The position numbers and the translations under genes are program-made. 64,000 nucleotides of DNA from Lachnoanaerobaculum sanguinis (lineage in GTDB: Bacteria > Bacillota > Clostridia > Lachnospirales > Lachnospiraceae): positions 1-64,000 of the forward strand of contig NZ_BTHK01000014.1 of the NCBI RefSeq assembly GCF_033242365.1, given 5' to 3'. The notes under the pieces are model-generated. The model ran no database searches. It worked only from the letters and a program-made list of their open reading frames with translations, and was not told the DNA's origin. How positions within the stretch are numbered: the stretch's first letter is position 1; the number at the start of each line of letters is the position of its first letter. Shown piece after piece: positions 16,310 through 25,548 of this stretch.

Positions 16310-17647
16310 TTATATATCCAAACTATAAAGCTTTCCCCTGATATTGCCGGATACTTTTATATCACTGTAATTTGACGGATACATTCTTGTAGACATCACC
16401 TGTTTGCCGTCATTTACAAACACTTCCACTGAACTTGCATCAATCATAAGTCGTATATTTTCTATACTCTTGGTTCTTAAAAATCTTTTATCTCTGCCAT
16501 ATCCGTTTGCAATAAATGAAAGCTCCAAGTCTCCTCTATTTGCATCAAAATCAAGCTTTAGAGTATCAAATATTTCTATCTCAAACTTATCACCGAAGTT
16601 TTGAAGTTCCAGATCAAATGTTCTTTTCTCATCCGAAACCTTATAAGAAGTATTTTCTTCGTTATACTCAAACTCAAACTTTCTTAGATTCTCCAGCTCC
16701 TTAACAGGCTTCATATACAATGTATTACCGGCAAAGTCCAATTCTCTGAATACACTCATACAATGTTGATATCCGTATTCAACAGTAGGATTTGTATACT
16801 TTGCATCAGGCATACCCATCCATCCAAGTAAAAGTCTTCTACCCTCATGTACAAATGTCTGTGGTGCATAAAAGTCAAATCCGAAGTCGGCTTCCTTATA
16901 CTCCGTTATAAAGCCGTTTGTTCTGAAATCACCTTCTATAATAAAGTATCCGCAGGAGTAAATATTTTGGAATTCATATTTTCCACCCTCAAGTCCCTGT
17001 GGACATGCCATAAGTATCCACTGTCCGTTTATCTCAAAAAGATCCGGACATTCCCACATATATCCTATTCTTGCCATAGTTTCAAAGGTACGGATATGCT
17101 TCCAGTTATCGAGATCCTCCGATTCAAAAACCAACACCTCTCCCTTATCTTCCATAGTTCTGGCACCGATTACCATATAGTATTTGCCCTCGTATTCAAA
17201 TACCTTGGGATCTCTGACATGCAAAGACAGTCCTTCCGGATAATCCTTATTGTACATAACGACTTTACCGGAGTCTGGCTTTATTCCGTCTGAACTTGTC
17301 ACATGAACTGTATTACTCTCTCTACCTGCATATATATAGTCAAAATCTCCGTCTTTTTTCACATTTCCGGTATAGAAAATATGCATGGTATCATCCTTTA
17401 TAAGAGCAGAGCCTGAATATGCACCGCTTTTATCATACTCATGTTCCGGTGAAAGGAATATCGGTGCCTCTTCCCAGTGTAACAAATCCTTTGACTTTAG
17501 ATGTGCCCAGTATTTATTTCCACCATTCGGCTCATAAGCATACTGATAAAACACATGGTAATATCCTTTAAAAAAGCAAAGTCCGTTAGGATCGTTCAGC
17601 CAACCGCTCTTTGGCTCTATATGATATTTTTGTCTCCAATTATTCAT
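16310..17647 (-). CDS. GH32 beta-fructofuranosidase / sucrose-6-phosphate hydrolase
   Basis: A 445-residue cytoplasmic (no signal peptide) glycoside hydrolase family 32 enzyme that cleaves sucrose, sucrose-6-phosphate or short fructans. Family landmarks: the nucleophile motif WLNDPNG with Asp19, the transition-state-stabilising RDP near residue 145, and ECPDLF with the acid/base Glu near residue 200. The C-terminal beta-sandwich domain ends the protein. AGGAAA precedes the start. No sucrose transporter or ScrR regulator is adjacent; it lies 12 bases after telA, so it may be read through from that operon. Substrate (sucrose versus its 6-phosphate) cannot be decided here. Confidence 0.9.
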   Translation of the reverse strand: MNNWRQKYHIEPKSGWLNDPNGLCFFKGYYHVFYQYAYEPNGGNKYWAHLKSKDLLHWEEAPIFLSPEHEYDKSGAYSGSALIKDDTMHIFYTGNVKKDGDFDYIYAGRESNTVHVTSSDGIKPDSGKVVMYNKDYPEGLSLHVRDPKVFEYEGKYYMVIGARTMEDKGEVLVFESEDLDNWKHIRTFETMARIGYMWECPDLFEINGQWILMACPQGLEGGKYEFQNIYSCGYFIIEGDFRTNGFITEYKEADFGFDFYAPQTFVHEGRRLLLGWMGMPDAKYTNPTVEYGYQHCMSVFRELDFAGNTLYMKPVKELENLRKFEFEYNEENTSYKVSDEKRTFDLELQNFGDKFEIEIFDTLKLDFDANRGDLELSFIANGYGRDKRFLRTKSIENIRLMIDASSVEVFVNDGKQVMSTRMYPSNYSDIKVSGNIRGKLYSLDI

Positions 17648-17659
17648 TTTATTTCCTAT

Positions 17660-18853
17660 CTATTGATTATCACTTACCTGTCTGTTACTGATTTCAAGAA
17701 GCTTGGTTCTCATTTCATTTTCTATATTCCTTAGCTCGGCTTCCGCTTCTTTCCTCTTTTTTCTACCCTCATCCTGTATCTTTATAACTTCATCAAATGT
17801 GGAAATAAGAGTTTTATTTGTGCTCTTTAATGTCTCTATATCTATTATTCCACGCTCCGATTCTTTGGCTGTTTCTATGGTGGCGGCCTTTAAGCTTTCG
17901 GCATTCTTCTTTAAAAGCTCATTGGTCATATCGGATACCGCCTTTTGTGCCTTTGCGGCATCGGTGGAATGCTTTAATCCTATAGCAATTACCATCTGAT
18001 TTTTCCAAAGAGGAATTGTGTTTACAATAGTTGACTGTATCTTATCAGACATCATGGAATCATTGTTTTGAATAAGTCTTATCTGAGGTGCCATCTGTAA
18101 TGATACTGTCTTTGTAAGTTCCAAATCATGTATCTTCTTTTCAAAACGATTTATCATTTGTGAAAAATCTTTAGCTTTTTGTGTGTCCTCAGGCAATCCG
18201 CTTTCATCAGCTTTTTTGATAAGTTCCGGCAATTCTATATTGTTTGCTCTCTCAAGTCTTTTTTTACCTGCCATAATATACATTGACAGTTCTTTGTGGT
18301 AGTTCATATTGAGCTCATACATCTTATCAAGCATCAAAACATCTTTCATCAAAGTTACTTGATGATCCTCTAAAGCTTTTGAAATATTATTGACATTGAC
18401 CTCTACCTTGTCATACTTAGCCTTCATATTTGCAAGCTTATTTCCGCTCTTTTTAAACAGTCCGAAGAATCCCTTGTCCTCTTCATCAATCTCCAAAGAA
18501 CGAATCTCACCTACCACTCCGGCAAGCATATCGCCTATCTCACCGAGATCTTTTGTCTTAACTCTCTCAAGTGCATTCTCTGAAAATTCCGCAATCTTTT
18601 TTTGACTTCCGACTCCATATGTAAGTACAGCCTGTGAATTGCTGATATCTATTTTGGAAGAAAACTCCTCTACAAGTCTTTCTTCTTCAGGGGAGAGTTT
18701 TATCTGAGGCGCACTCTCAGGCTTTGCAGTCTCCACTACAGCGGTTTCAGGTGCCTTCTCTTCAATGTCAAATGTCAGACTTGGACCTTCCTTTAACATA
18801 TCATCCAGTGAATCCATATTTATTTCATTGTTCTTTAATTCATTATCATTCAT
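17660..18853 (-). CDS. TelA/YaaN-family toxic anion resistance protein
   Basis: A 397-residue soluble, highly alpha-helical protein of the TelA family, linked in other bacteria to tellurite resistance and to antibiotic or cell-envelope stress. The start is moved to the ATG at 18853, which has GGTGAG just upstream; the ATG five codons earlier overlaps the previous gene. The first 70 residues are acidic and low complexity. Long coiled-coil-like helices follow, with the family segment MAPQIRLIQNNDSMMSDKIQ near residue 250 and WKNQMVIAIGL near 280. It is paired with the XpaC gene just upstream, the same order as xpaC-yaaN in Bacillus. Its biochemical function is not established. Confidence 0.88.
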   Translation of the reverse strand: MNDNELKNNEINMDSLDDMLKEGPSLTFDIEEKAPETAVVETAKPESAPQIKLSPEEERLVEEFSSKIDISNSQAVLTYGVGSQKKIAEFSENALERVKTKDLGEIGDMLAGVVGEIRSLEIDEEDKGFFGLFKKSGNKLANMKAKYDKVEVNVNNISKALEDHQVTLMKDVLMLDKMYELNMNYHKELSMYIMAGKKRLERANNIELPELIKKADESGLPEDTQKAKDFSQMINRFEKKIHDLELTKTVSLQMAPQIRLIQNNDSMMSDKIQSTIVNTIPLWKNQMVIAIGLKHSTDAAKAQKAVSDMTNELLKKNAESLKAATIETAKESERGIIDIETLKSTNKTLISTFDEVIKIQDEGRKKRKEAEAELRNIENEMRTKLLEISNRQVSDNQ

Positions 18854-18857
18854 AGTC

Positions 18858-19982
18858 TCACCTCTCATCTTCTTCCATTCCGCCGCCTATCAATCCTTCC
18901 TTTGCAAGCATAACTTTTAATAATGCCGCATCGGTGTCCGCATCAAATGCGGTATCCTTAAAAAGACGGTTTTGGAATTCACCACAAGCTTCATTTATAG
19001 AATCTATTGTTAATTCAATCTCTTTTTTAGTATTCAAAATATCACTGTCCGGTGAAATAACATTGTCAAAATCGGAATATGTCTTTATGAGCTTTACAGT
19101 TGTAGGTAAATAATACTTCATAAGCTTATAAAGCTTCTCTGTTTCCTTAGGTTCCTTTTCCACCCTGTCAAATATTGCAGTAAGTATAGTCTCAAGCTTT
19201 GTAAGCTTGGATGACATAGGCTCCTTTGTTATTCCAAGATGCAACTCTTTAATGGATATAATATACTCCCTGCCCTCGGATATAAGGCTTCCGTCTTTAA
19301 TATCAACCTTTTTCTCAATGATATCATTCTTTCTTTGTTCCGATTTTCTTTGCTCCTCCAACGCCAAATAGCCCTTATATACATCATGACTTAACATAAA
19401 GCATTTATTTTCTTTATCCAGATGGCCCTGTGTGAAAATCTTTTTGTCTATCATTTTCTTTAAGTTTTTTGCCACAATTTCAGGACTTTCATTTGAAATC
19501 GCAGCAATATCTTCTATATTCATATAAGTCCTATTATTCATTATACGATAATATCTGTCCGCCTTTTCAACAAGACTAAGATCACTGATTGCCGGAAATG
19601 CAAGAAATGCTCCTATTCCGAAAAAAGGTATAAGCGCAATCATCGGCACAACCCATCCGGTAAATGAAATAGGAAGTACGGTCAGTGTAAGTACAAATAT
19701 CGGAATACCGAAAAATATCATCATAGGTATTCCCACAAACATCCTTATCAACAGATCCGATCTGTTGGTTCTCAGATAAATCTTTGCAGTATTCCTTTTA
19801 TTAACATTGCTCTTTACACTTACTTTATTCTTTTCAAAATTTTCCTTTGTATGTGTATCTACTTCCCTAAGGCTCTCAACAACATTGTCCGCAAATTTCT
19901 TTGCATTATTTCCTATATCCGTATCATCAAAAATATGATCTATATAACCTCTGATACCATTCCAGTCTTTTTTTTCCTGCAT
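18858..19982 (-). CDS. XpaC-like membrane protein (BCIP-hydrolysis family)
   Basis: A 374-residue protein of the XpaC family (named for 5-bromo-4-chloroindolyl phosphate hydrolysis). The N-terminal 75 residues are charged; two adjacent membrane helices (about 80-105 and 110-135) contain repeated Phe/Gly/Pro; a small winged-helix-like region (YMNIEDIAAISNESPEIVAKNL) follows at about 175-205; the C-terminal 150 residues are helical, rich in Lys/Glu. The start at the ATG 19982 has GAAGG upstream. It overlaps or abuts telA and the pair is conserved together, which suggests a joint envelope-stress role, though no activity is proven. Confidence 0.85.
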   Translation of the reverse strand: MQEKKDWNGIRGYIDHIFDDTDIGNNAKKFADNVVESLREVDTHTKENFEKNKVSVKSNVNKRNTAKIYLRTNRSDLLIRMFVGIPMMIFFGIPIFVLTLTVLPISFTGWVVPMIALIPFFGIGAFLAFPAISDLSLVEKADRYYRIMNNRTYMNIEDIAAISNESPEIVAKNLKKMIDKKIFTQGHLDKENKCFMLSHDVYKGYLALEEQRKSEQRKNDIIEKKVDIKDGSLISEGREYIISIKELHLGITKEPMSSKLTKLETILTAIFDRVEKEPKETEKLYKLMKYYLPTTVKLIKTYSDFDNVISPDSDILNTKKEIELTIDSINEACGEFQNRLFKDTAFDADTDAALLKVMLAKEGLIGGGMEEDER

Positions 19983-20216
19983 ACTCAACCTTCACCTCGT
20001 CTGTATTTTATTGGTAAACTTCTGAATATATTCACGTTTTTATTATCCCACATATTTATCCGGTTATCAATATTAAAGACATTTTACCCCACAAGTGTCA
20101 CTTCATCCATACAGGCTTTCTTTTATATAAGATACTTTTTGCTTAATTCTTTTTGAACTCTCTGACCTTTTTAAAAGTTTTGAAGAAATAAAATGTTATA
20201 TTTTAACAAATAATAT

Positions 20217-20244
20217 CTATGAATAATGTAAATTATATTCATTG
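20217..20244. promoter_or_regulatory. TetR operator candidate 1
   Basis: Inverted repeat CTATGAATA (20217-20225) and TATTCATTG (20236-20244), one mismatch in the arms. Its right end overlaps the -35 of the tetR promoter. Nearly identical to operator 2, 56 bases away. The rest of 19983-20323 is AT-rich with no gene visible. Confidence 0.72.
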
Positions 20245-20270
20245 ATAATCTAAGTTTTTAGGTTTATAAT
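20242..20270 (+). promoter_or_regulatory. tetR promoter
   Basis: TTGATA (20242-20247), 17-base spacer, TATAAT (20265-20270). It is bracketed by the two palindromic operators, implying that the repressor controls its own synthesis and probably that of the genes downstream. Confidence 0.78.
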
Positions 20271-20272
20271 AT

Positions 20273-20300
20273 CTATGAATAATAAAATTTATATTCATAG
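20273..20300. promoter_or_regulatory. TetR operator candidate 2
   Basis: Perfect inverted repeat CTATGAATA (20273-20281) and TATTCATAG (20292-20300), starting two bases after the -10 element and covering the probable start point. The arms match operator 1 except at one base. Confidence 0.78.
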
Positions 20301-20323
20301 TGCTGTTACTATAAAGGAGGAGT

Positions 20324-20920
20324 ATGGGAAGGGCATTCAGTGAAGAGGAAAAGGAAAAAATAAAAGAAGCTGTTATGGAAACTGCTCTTGAACTGTTTCA
20401 TGATAATGGCACAAAGTCACTTAGTATTTCAGTTTTAACAAAAAGAGTCGGTATTGCACAGGGAAGTTTTTATAATTTTTGGAAGGATAAGGATTCTCTT
20501 ATCATTGACCTGGCGGCATATAGATCAAGGCAAAAACTAAAAGCTCTTAAAAAGATCTTTTCAAGTTCACTTGATGATCCTATAGGCTTTTTAACTGAGG
20601 TCATCTATAAATACTCTCTTGATTTGATGATAAAGATAAAAACACAGCCTATGTATGAGGAAGCCTTTAAAATACTTAAGGTTAAAAAAGCTGATGAAGT
20701 AAATCAAATAGAAAGGCTCTATGGAGAGTTTTTGCAAAAACTTGTATCTTACTGGAAAGAAAATAAAGCTATAAAATCTGCTGATGAAAAAGGTCTTTCC
20801 AATGCCTTTATAGGCAGCTTCTTATTTTGTTCAGAACACCATCTCTTTGATGAGAAATATTTTGAAGATGTACTTGAAACGTATATATCAGGAATAGTCA
20901 AAAAGTATATTGATCTGTGA
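20324..20920 (+). CDS. TetR/AcrR-family repressor
   Basis: A 198-residue regulator. The N-terminal 60 residues form the TetR DNA-binding domain (ALELFHDNGTKSLSISVLTKRVGIAQGSFYNFWKDKDSL, with the helix-turn-helix at about 33-52). The rest is the all-helical ligand and dimer domain. AAGGAGGAG precedes the ATG. It heads a plus-strand group with the phosphotransferase and MATE pump, which it probably represses through the twin palindromes upstream, together with its own promoter. The inducer is unknown. Confidence 0.9.
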   Translation: MGRAFSEEEKEKIKEAVMETALELFHDNGTKSLSISVLTKRVGIAQGSFYNFWKDKDSLIIDLAAYRSRQKLKALKKIFSSSLDDPIGFLTEVIYKYSLDLMIKIKTQPMYEEAFKILKVKKADEVNQIERLYGEFLQKLVSYWKENKAIKSADEKGLSNAFIGSFLFCSEHHLFDEKYFEDVLETYISGIVKKYIDL

Positions 20921-21007
20921 TATTTATAAAAACAATAATAGCTTTAAAGCTTTGTATATTTTGTGCAATAGCTAAACTCATTTATTTAAATGAAACAAGG
21001 GGGAGAT

Positions 21008-23473
21008 ATGATACTTGATTTTATTGATATTAAAAAAGAAGATGTATCACTTGCCGGAGGAAAGGGAGCAAATCTTGGAGAGCTTGTCTCTGCCAATATA
21101 AATGTTCCAAAAGGCTTTGTAATTGCCGCAGATTCCTATAAAGCTTTCCTTAAAGAAAACGGCATAGAAGAAATTATTAGAAATAAGCTAAGAGAAGTAT
21201 CGGGTGATGAAGGGCAACTTTTAAAAGCTGCTGACTACTTTCGTGAGCTTATAAGGTCAGGGGATTTTTCCACTGAAACAAAAAAACTTATAGCGGATAA
21301 ATATAAGAGTATTGGTGAAAATATAAGAGTTGCCGTTCGTTCCTCCGCCACTGCAGAGGATCTACCTGATGCCAGCTTTGCCGGGCAGCAGGAAACTTAT
21401 TTAAATGTAGTGGGCATAGATAATGTTCTATTACAGATTCGAAACTGCTATGCCTCTCTATGGTGTCCCAGAGCGGTAAGTTACAGATTTCATCAGGGCT
21501 ATGATCAAACTGCTGTAGCTATTGCGGTAGTGGTACAAAAAATGGTTGAGAGCGAAAGGGCCGGAGTTTTATTTACTGTAAATCCACTAAGCCAAAACAC
21601 AAATGAAATTCAGATAAATGCAAGCTATGGTTTGGGAGAAAGCGTTGTAAGCGGCAGAGTAACTCCGGACAGCTATATTGCCGACAAAAGCGGCAGACTT
21701 CTTGAAACAACCATAGGCTCTAAGAAAACAAAGATAGTATATGGAAGCGAAGATACTGTAGAGATAGCTGTAGATGAAGAGGAACAAAAAAAGAGAGTTT
21801 TAGATGATAATGAAATATCGGAGCTTGTAAACTGCGGACTAAAAATAGAAAAGCATTATGGTATGCCTATGGATATTGAGTGGGCTATTAAAGACAGTAA
21901 TATCTATATTTTACAGGCAAGGGCTATAACCACATTAAAAAAAGATACCGGTGAGGATGCTCTTATAAAAAATTACATAAAGGGTACAAAGCCAACTAAG
22001 AGTATGCGTAAAAAACTGGCATTTCAACTTGAAAAAATGCCCTTTGCCTACAGAGTTTTGGATTATGATTTTATAATGGCAATCAATGATCAAATGTCAA
22101 AAATATTTGCAGAAGGCGGAATAGTCTTTGACTCGGATCCACAGATTGATAATGACGGCATACAGACTCTTCCAAAGGGCAAAAAGGGTATAAACAAAAA
22201 TATTTTCCATTTCTTTAAGATACTGAAGCAAATCAAAGACTTTGATTCCTGCGCTGCTATATGTAAGAAATTTATGTGCAAATATAAAGAAGAGATTTCA
22301 ATGCTTAAGGCCAAAGACTTTGAAAATATGAGTCTTCACGAATGTAGAGATTTTTTAGAGTACAGCTATAAACTTACCAAAGATCTTACCTATGACAGAT
22401 TCAAATATGCCCTCTTTCCGACAATGCTCGTATTTGATAAATACACTAAATTACTTCAAAGGATAAACCCAAAATATACCGCCTTTGACCTTTATAAAAA
22501 TCTGAATAATAAAACCGCAACTGTAGACACTGATATATCTGATATGGCAAAGGAGATATCAAAACATAGCAAATTAAACGAAGCCATACTTTCCGGTGAA
22601 AGCTATAAAAACTTATATACTAAGTTTGATGATTTCAAAACAATGGCGGATAGATTTTTACAAAACAACGGCTTTAAATCCGACTATAACTGCTACTGTC
22701 TGGAAGCAAAGACCTTTATTGAAGATCCTGACAGACTCATAAATATTTTAAAACCGATACTGTCTTCAGCTTCTGAGCAAAACAAAAGTTCAGAAAGCTT
22801 TGATGATTTAATGAAGGGGTTAGAAGTTGTTTCCGGCAGAAAATATAAGTCTATAAAAGCTGATATACAAAACTTCAGATACTTCCATATAGTTCGTGAA
22901 GAAAGCCAGTATTTATGGGAGAGCTTGTTTTACTATGTCAGAAAATGTGTAACAAGGGCAAACATACTCCTTCTTGAAAATCAAGATTATAAAACCGGTA
23001 TAGCAAATCTTTTCTTTAATGAACTGATAAAAGCTATGCATAGAGGATATCTTAATAAATCCGACCTTGAAAATATCAAAAACAGAAACGAAAAATTTCC
23101 ACTCTCTATAAAGGTCTGGGAAGCATCCAAGCTTCTTGTATTTGAAACAGAGGGCGATATTTTAAAGGGTGTTAGCGGAAGCTTTGGCAAGGCAGTAGGA
23201 AAAGCCTGTATTATTCACAGTCCGAATGAGTTTTATAAAATGCAAAAAGGTGATATTTTGGTATGTCATCTGACAGATCCCGAATGGACTCCGCTTTTTA
23301 AACTGGCAAGTGCAGTGGTTGCTGATACCGGAGCGGCTCTAAGTCACGCTGCGATAGTTGCAAGAGAATATGCTATTCCGGCAGTACTTGGAGTAGGCTT
23401 TGCAACAACAAAATATAAGGATGGTGATATGCTTCAAGTAGACGGTGATGAAGGAACAGTACGAGGTTTATGA
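21008..23473 (+). CDS. PEP-synthase-like / rifampicin-phosphotransferase-like dikinase
   Basis: An 821-residue enzyme; start chosen at the ATG 21008 because GGGGGAGAT lies right before it. Domain order: ATP-grasp PPDK N-domain (1 to about 320; GGKGANLGEL, VRSSATAEDLPDASFAGQQET, IEWAIKDSNIYILQARAIT), a large helical middle domain (about 330-730), and a C-terminal swivelling phosphohistidine domain (TGAALSHAAIVAREYAIPAV, phospho-acceptor His near 780). The pyruvate/PEP-binding barrel of true PEP synthase is absent, so this is the three-domain RPH-type arrangement, which in known members phosphorylates an antibiotic using ATP. The middle (substrate) domain looks diverged, so the substrate may not be rifampicin. 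The TetR and MATE neighbours suggest detoxification of a small molecule. Confidence 0.82.
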   Translation: MILDFIDIKKEDVSLAGGKGANLGELVSANINVPKGFVIAADSYKAFLKENGIEEIIRNKLREVSGDEGQLLKAADYFRELIRSGDFSTETKKLIADKYKSIGENIRVAVRSSATAEDLPDASFAGQQETYLNVVGIDNVLLQIRNCYASLWCPRAVSYRFHQGYDQTAVAIAVVVQKMVESERAGVLFTVNPLSQNTNEIQINASYGLGESVVSGRVTPDSYIADKSGRLLETTIGSKKTKIVYGSEDTVEIAVDEEEQKKRVLDDNEISELVNCGLKIEKHYGMPMDIEWAIKDSNIYILQARAITTLKKDTGEDALIKNYIKGTKPTKSMRKKLAFQLEKMPFAYRVLDYDFIMAINDQMSKIFAEGGIVFDSDPQIDNDGIQTLPKGKKGINKNIFHFFKILKQIKDFDSCAAICKKFMCKYKEEISMLKAKDFENMSLHECRDFLEYSYKLTKDLTYDRFKYALFPTMLVFDKYTKLLQRINPKYTAFDLYKNLNNKTATVDTDISDMAKEISKHSKLNEAILSGESYKNLYTKFDDFKTMADRFLQNNGFKSDYNCYCLEAKTFIEDPDRLINILKPILSSASEQNKSSESFDDLMKGLEVVSGRKYKSIKADIQNFRYFHIVREESQYLWESLFYYVRKCVTRANILLLENQDYKTGIANLFFNELIKAMHRGYLNKSDLENIKNRNEKFPLSIKVWEASKLLVFETEGDILKGVSGSFGKAVGKACIIHSPNEFYKMQKGDILVCHLTDPEWTPLFKLASAVVADTGAALSHAAIVAREYAIPAVLGVGFATTKYKDGDMLQVDGDEGTVRGL

Positions 23474-23474
23474 T

Positions 23475-24812
23475 ATGAATAAAGAAATGAAAAGAAAGAC
23501 AATTTTAAATGACGCTCTTCTTCCACTACTTATAAAAACCTCCATTCCCACTATTATCGGTATGCTGGTAATGGTCATTTACAATCTTACAGATACCTTC
23601 TTTGTAGATATCTTAAACAATAAGTCTATGACCGCCGCAATCGGTATAGTATTCAGCTTTATGAGTTTTATACAGGCACTTGGATTTTGGTTCGGTTATG
23701 GAAGCGGCAATATAATGTCAAAAAAAATCGGAGAGCAAAATGATAAAGAGGCTAAAAATATGGCTTCCATAGGGATATTCTTTGCAGTATCAACCGGATT
23801 AATTATCGCCTTTTTATCACTGATTTTTATTATTCCTCTCTCAAAGTTTTTAGGTGGCAATGCTTCAAATGATTTATTTGAATTTACTATAGAGTATTTG
23901 CGGATAATTATTCTAAGTATACCCTTCGGTATTTATTCGCTTACAATTTATAATCAGCTCAGACTATGCGGAAATGTGAAGGAAGGAATGACCGGACTGC
24001 TTTTTGGAATGATCACAAATATGATACTGGATCCTGTAATGATGTTTACTTTAAAACTTGGCTTTATCGGAGCCGGCTATGCCACTCTTACAGGACAGAT
24101 AGTAGGCTCTTTTGTACTGACATATTTCTCTTTTAAATCAGGAAATATAGCTTTTAATTTAAACTTTAATAAAGAGAGAATATATCATATCCTGGCCGGC
24201 GGTATGCCGAATTTTTCCAGACAGTCAATTACAAGTATTGCTCTGATTTTACTAAATATTACTGCTGCAAAATATGGAGATTCCCTTTTGGCGGCTTTGA
24301 CAGTAAGCTCAAGAATATCAGCAATCGCCTATATGATAATGATAGGCTGGTCTCAAGGCTTTCAGCCAATCTGTGCAATGAATTACGGAGCAAAGCAATA
24401 TACAAGAGTAAAAGATGCTTTTAAACTTACAGCCACAATCGGCAGCATATTTCTGATTTTTTCTGCAATCCTTTTATATATCTTTTCATCTGAACTTGTT
24501 AAGACGATGACCTCCTATATTGAGGTTATATCTATAAGTGTGCAGATTTTACGTATGCAATGTATAACTATGCCCTTTGTAGGCTTCTTTGCAGTAAGCA
24601 GTATGCTTTTACAAAATATAGGAAAATACCTTATGGCTTCCATACTATCCGTTTCTCGCCAAGGAATATTTTTTATACCCCTGCTTTATATTTTATCCGC
24701 CTTATTCTCCCAATATGGAATATATCTGTTGCAACCCATTGCAGATGTACTCTCCTTTGCTTTAGCTGTTTTTATGGTAAGAAGTGTTTGGAAATCTTTT
24801 GTTAAAATATAA
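23475..24812 (+). CDS. MATE-family multidrug efflux transporter
   Basis: A 445-residue protein with twelve predicted membrane helices in two similar halves, typical of MATE antiporters that export drugs or metabolites using Na+ or H+. The first helices hold PLLIKTSIPTIIGMLVMVIYNLTDTFFV, the family's N-terminal signature. The start is placed at ATG 23475, one base after the stop of the phosphotransferase; GAGGT lies nine bases upstream within the previous gene. An ATG 30 bases earlier would overlap that gene. It is co-transcribed with the TetR and phosphotransferase genes, so it probably exports the same compound or its product. Confidence 0.88.
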   Translation: MNKEMKRKTILNDALLPLLIKTSIPTIIGMLVMVIYNLTDTFFVDILNNKSMTAAIGIVFSFMSFIQALGFWFGYGSGNIMSKKIGEQNDKEAKNMASIGIFFAVSTGLIIAFLSLIFIIPLSKFLGGNASNDLFEFTIEYLRIIILSIPFGIYSLTIYNQLRLCGNVKEGMTGLLFGMITNMILDPVMMFTLKLGFIGAGYATLTGQIVGSFVLTYFSFKSGNIAFNLNFNKERIYHILAGGMPNFSRQSITSIALILLNITAAKYGDSLLAALTVSSRISAIAYMIMIGWSQGFQPICAMNYGAKQYTRVKDAFKLTATIGSIFLIFSAILLYIFSSELVKTMTSYIEVISISVQILRMQCITMPFVGFFAVSSMLLQNIGKYLMASILSVSRQGIFFIPLLYILSALFSQYGIYLLQPIADVLSFALAVFMVRSVWKSFVKI

Positions 24813-24870
24813 GACAAAGAAAAGACTATATAATTGAATAAAAGTTAATTATATGAGAAAATAAGTGTGT

Positions 24871-25548
24871 ATGAATATTTTAGTGGTTGAAGATGAAGTA
24901 CTGCTTGCTTCATCTCTTAAAGAAATTTTAGAAGAATGCGGACATACTGTTATCTGTGCCTATGACGGTATGGAAGGTCTTGAACTTGCAAGATCCTCAC
25001 ATTTTGATCTGCTTGTACTTGACTTAATGCTACCTAAGTTGAACGGTTTTGAGGTGGCAAGAACTCTCAGGAAAGAAAAAAATGGACTTCCTATTTTGAT
25101 ATTAACAGCCAAATCAGATATCCTTGACAGGGTGGAAGGACTTGATTCGGGTGCAGACTATTATCTTACAAAACCTTTTGACAGAAGGGAGTTATTAGCC
25201 TGTGTAAACGCTCTACTTCGCAGGCAGGGCAAGGAAGTAAATCAAATAAGCTTTGGCAATACATCTTTGGATATAGATTCATCCGAACTTATCTCCGGTG
25301 ATAATTCCATTCGCCTCTCCTCCAAGGAGTTTCAAATGATGAGACTACTTTTAAAGGAAGGCAAAAACAATATTTCAAAAAATCTGTTCCTTGAAAAAAT
25401 CTGGGGGTATGACAGTGATGCTACAGAAAACAATGTGGAGGTATATATCGGATTTTTAAGAAAAAAGCTTAAGACATTGTCATCGGATATATCAATCGTG
25501 GCCAGCAGAGGGCTCGGATATCATTTGGAAGTAAGAGGTGATGAATGA
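24871..25548 (+). CDS. OmpR-family response regulator
   Basis: A 225-residue two-component regulator. The receiver domain (1-115) has the acidic pocket VVEDE, the phospho-acceptor Asp51 in LVLDLMLPK, and the conserved Thr and Lys (ILTAKSD, YYLTKPFD). The C-terminal winged helix (about 125-222) ends with the WGYDSDATENNVEVYIGFLRKKL and RGLGYHL segments typical of OmpR/PhoB. Its stop overlaps the kinase start by four bases (ATGA). An 8-bp inverted repeat, ATATAATT (24828-24835) with AATTATAT (24847-24854), lies just upstream and could be a control site. The ribosome-binding site is weak. Confidence 0.92.
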   Translation: MNILVVEDEVLLASSLKEILEECGHTVICAYDGMEGLELARSSHFDLLVLDLMLPKLNGFEVARTLRKEKNGLPILILTAKSDILDRVEGLDSGADYYLTKPFDRRELLACVNALLRRQGKEVNQISFGNTSLDIDSSELISGDNSIRLSSKEFQMMRLLLKEGKNNISKNLFLEKIWGYDSDATENNVEVYIGFLRKKLKTLSSDISIVASRGLGYHLEVRGDE

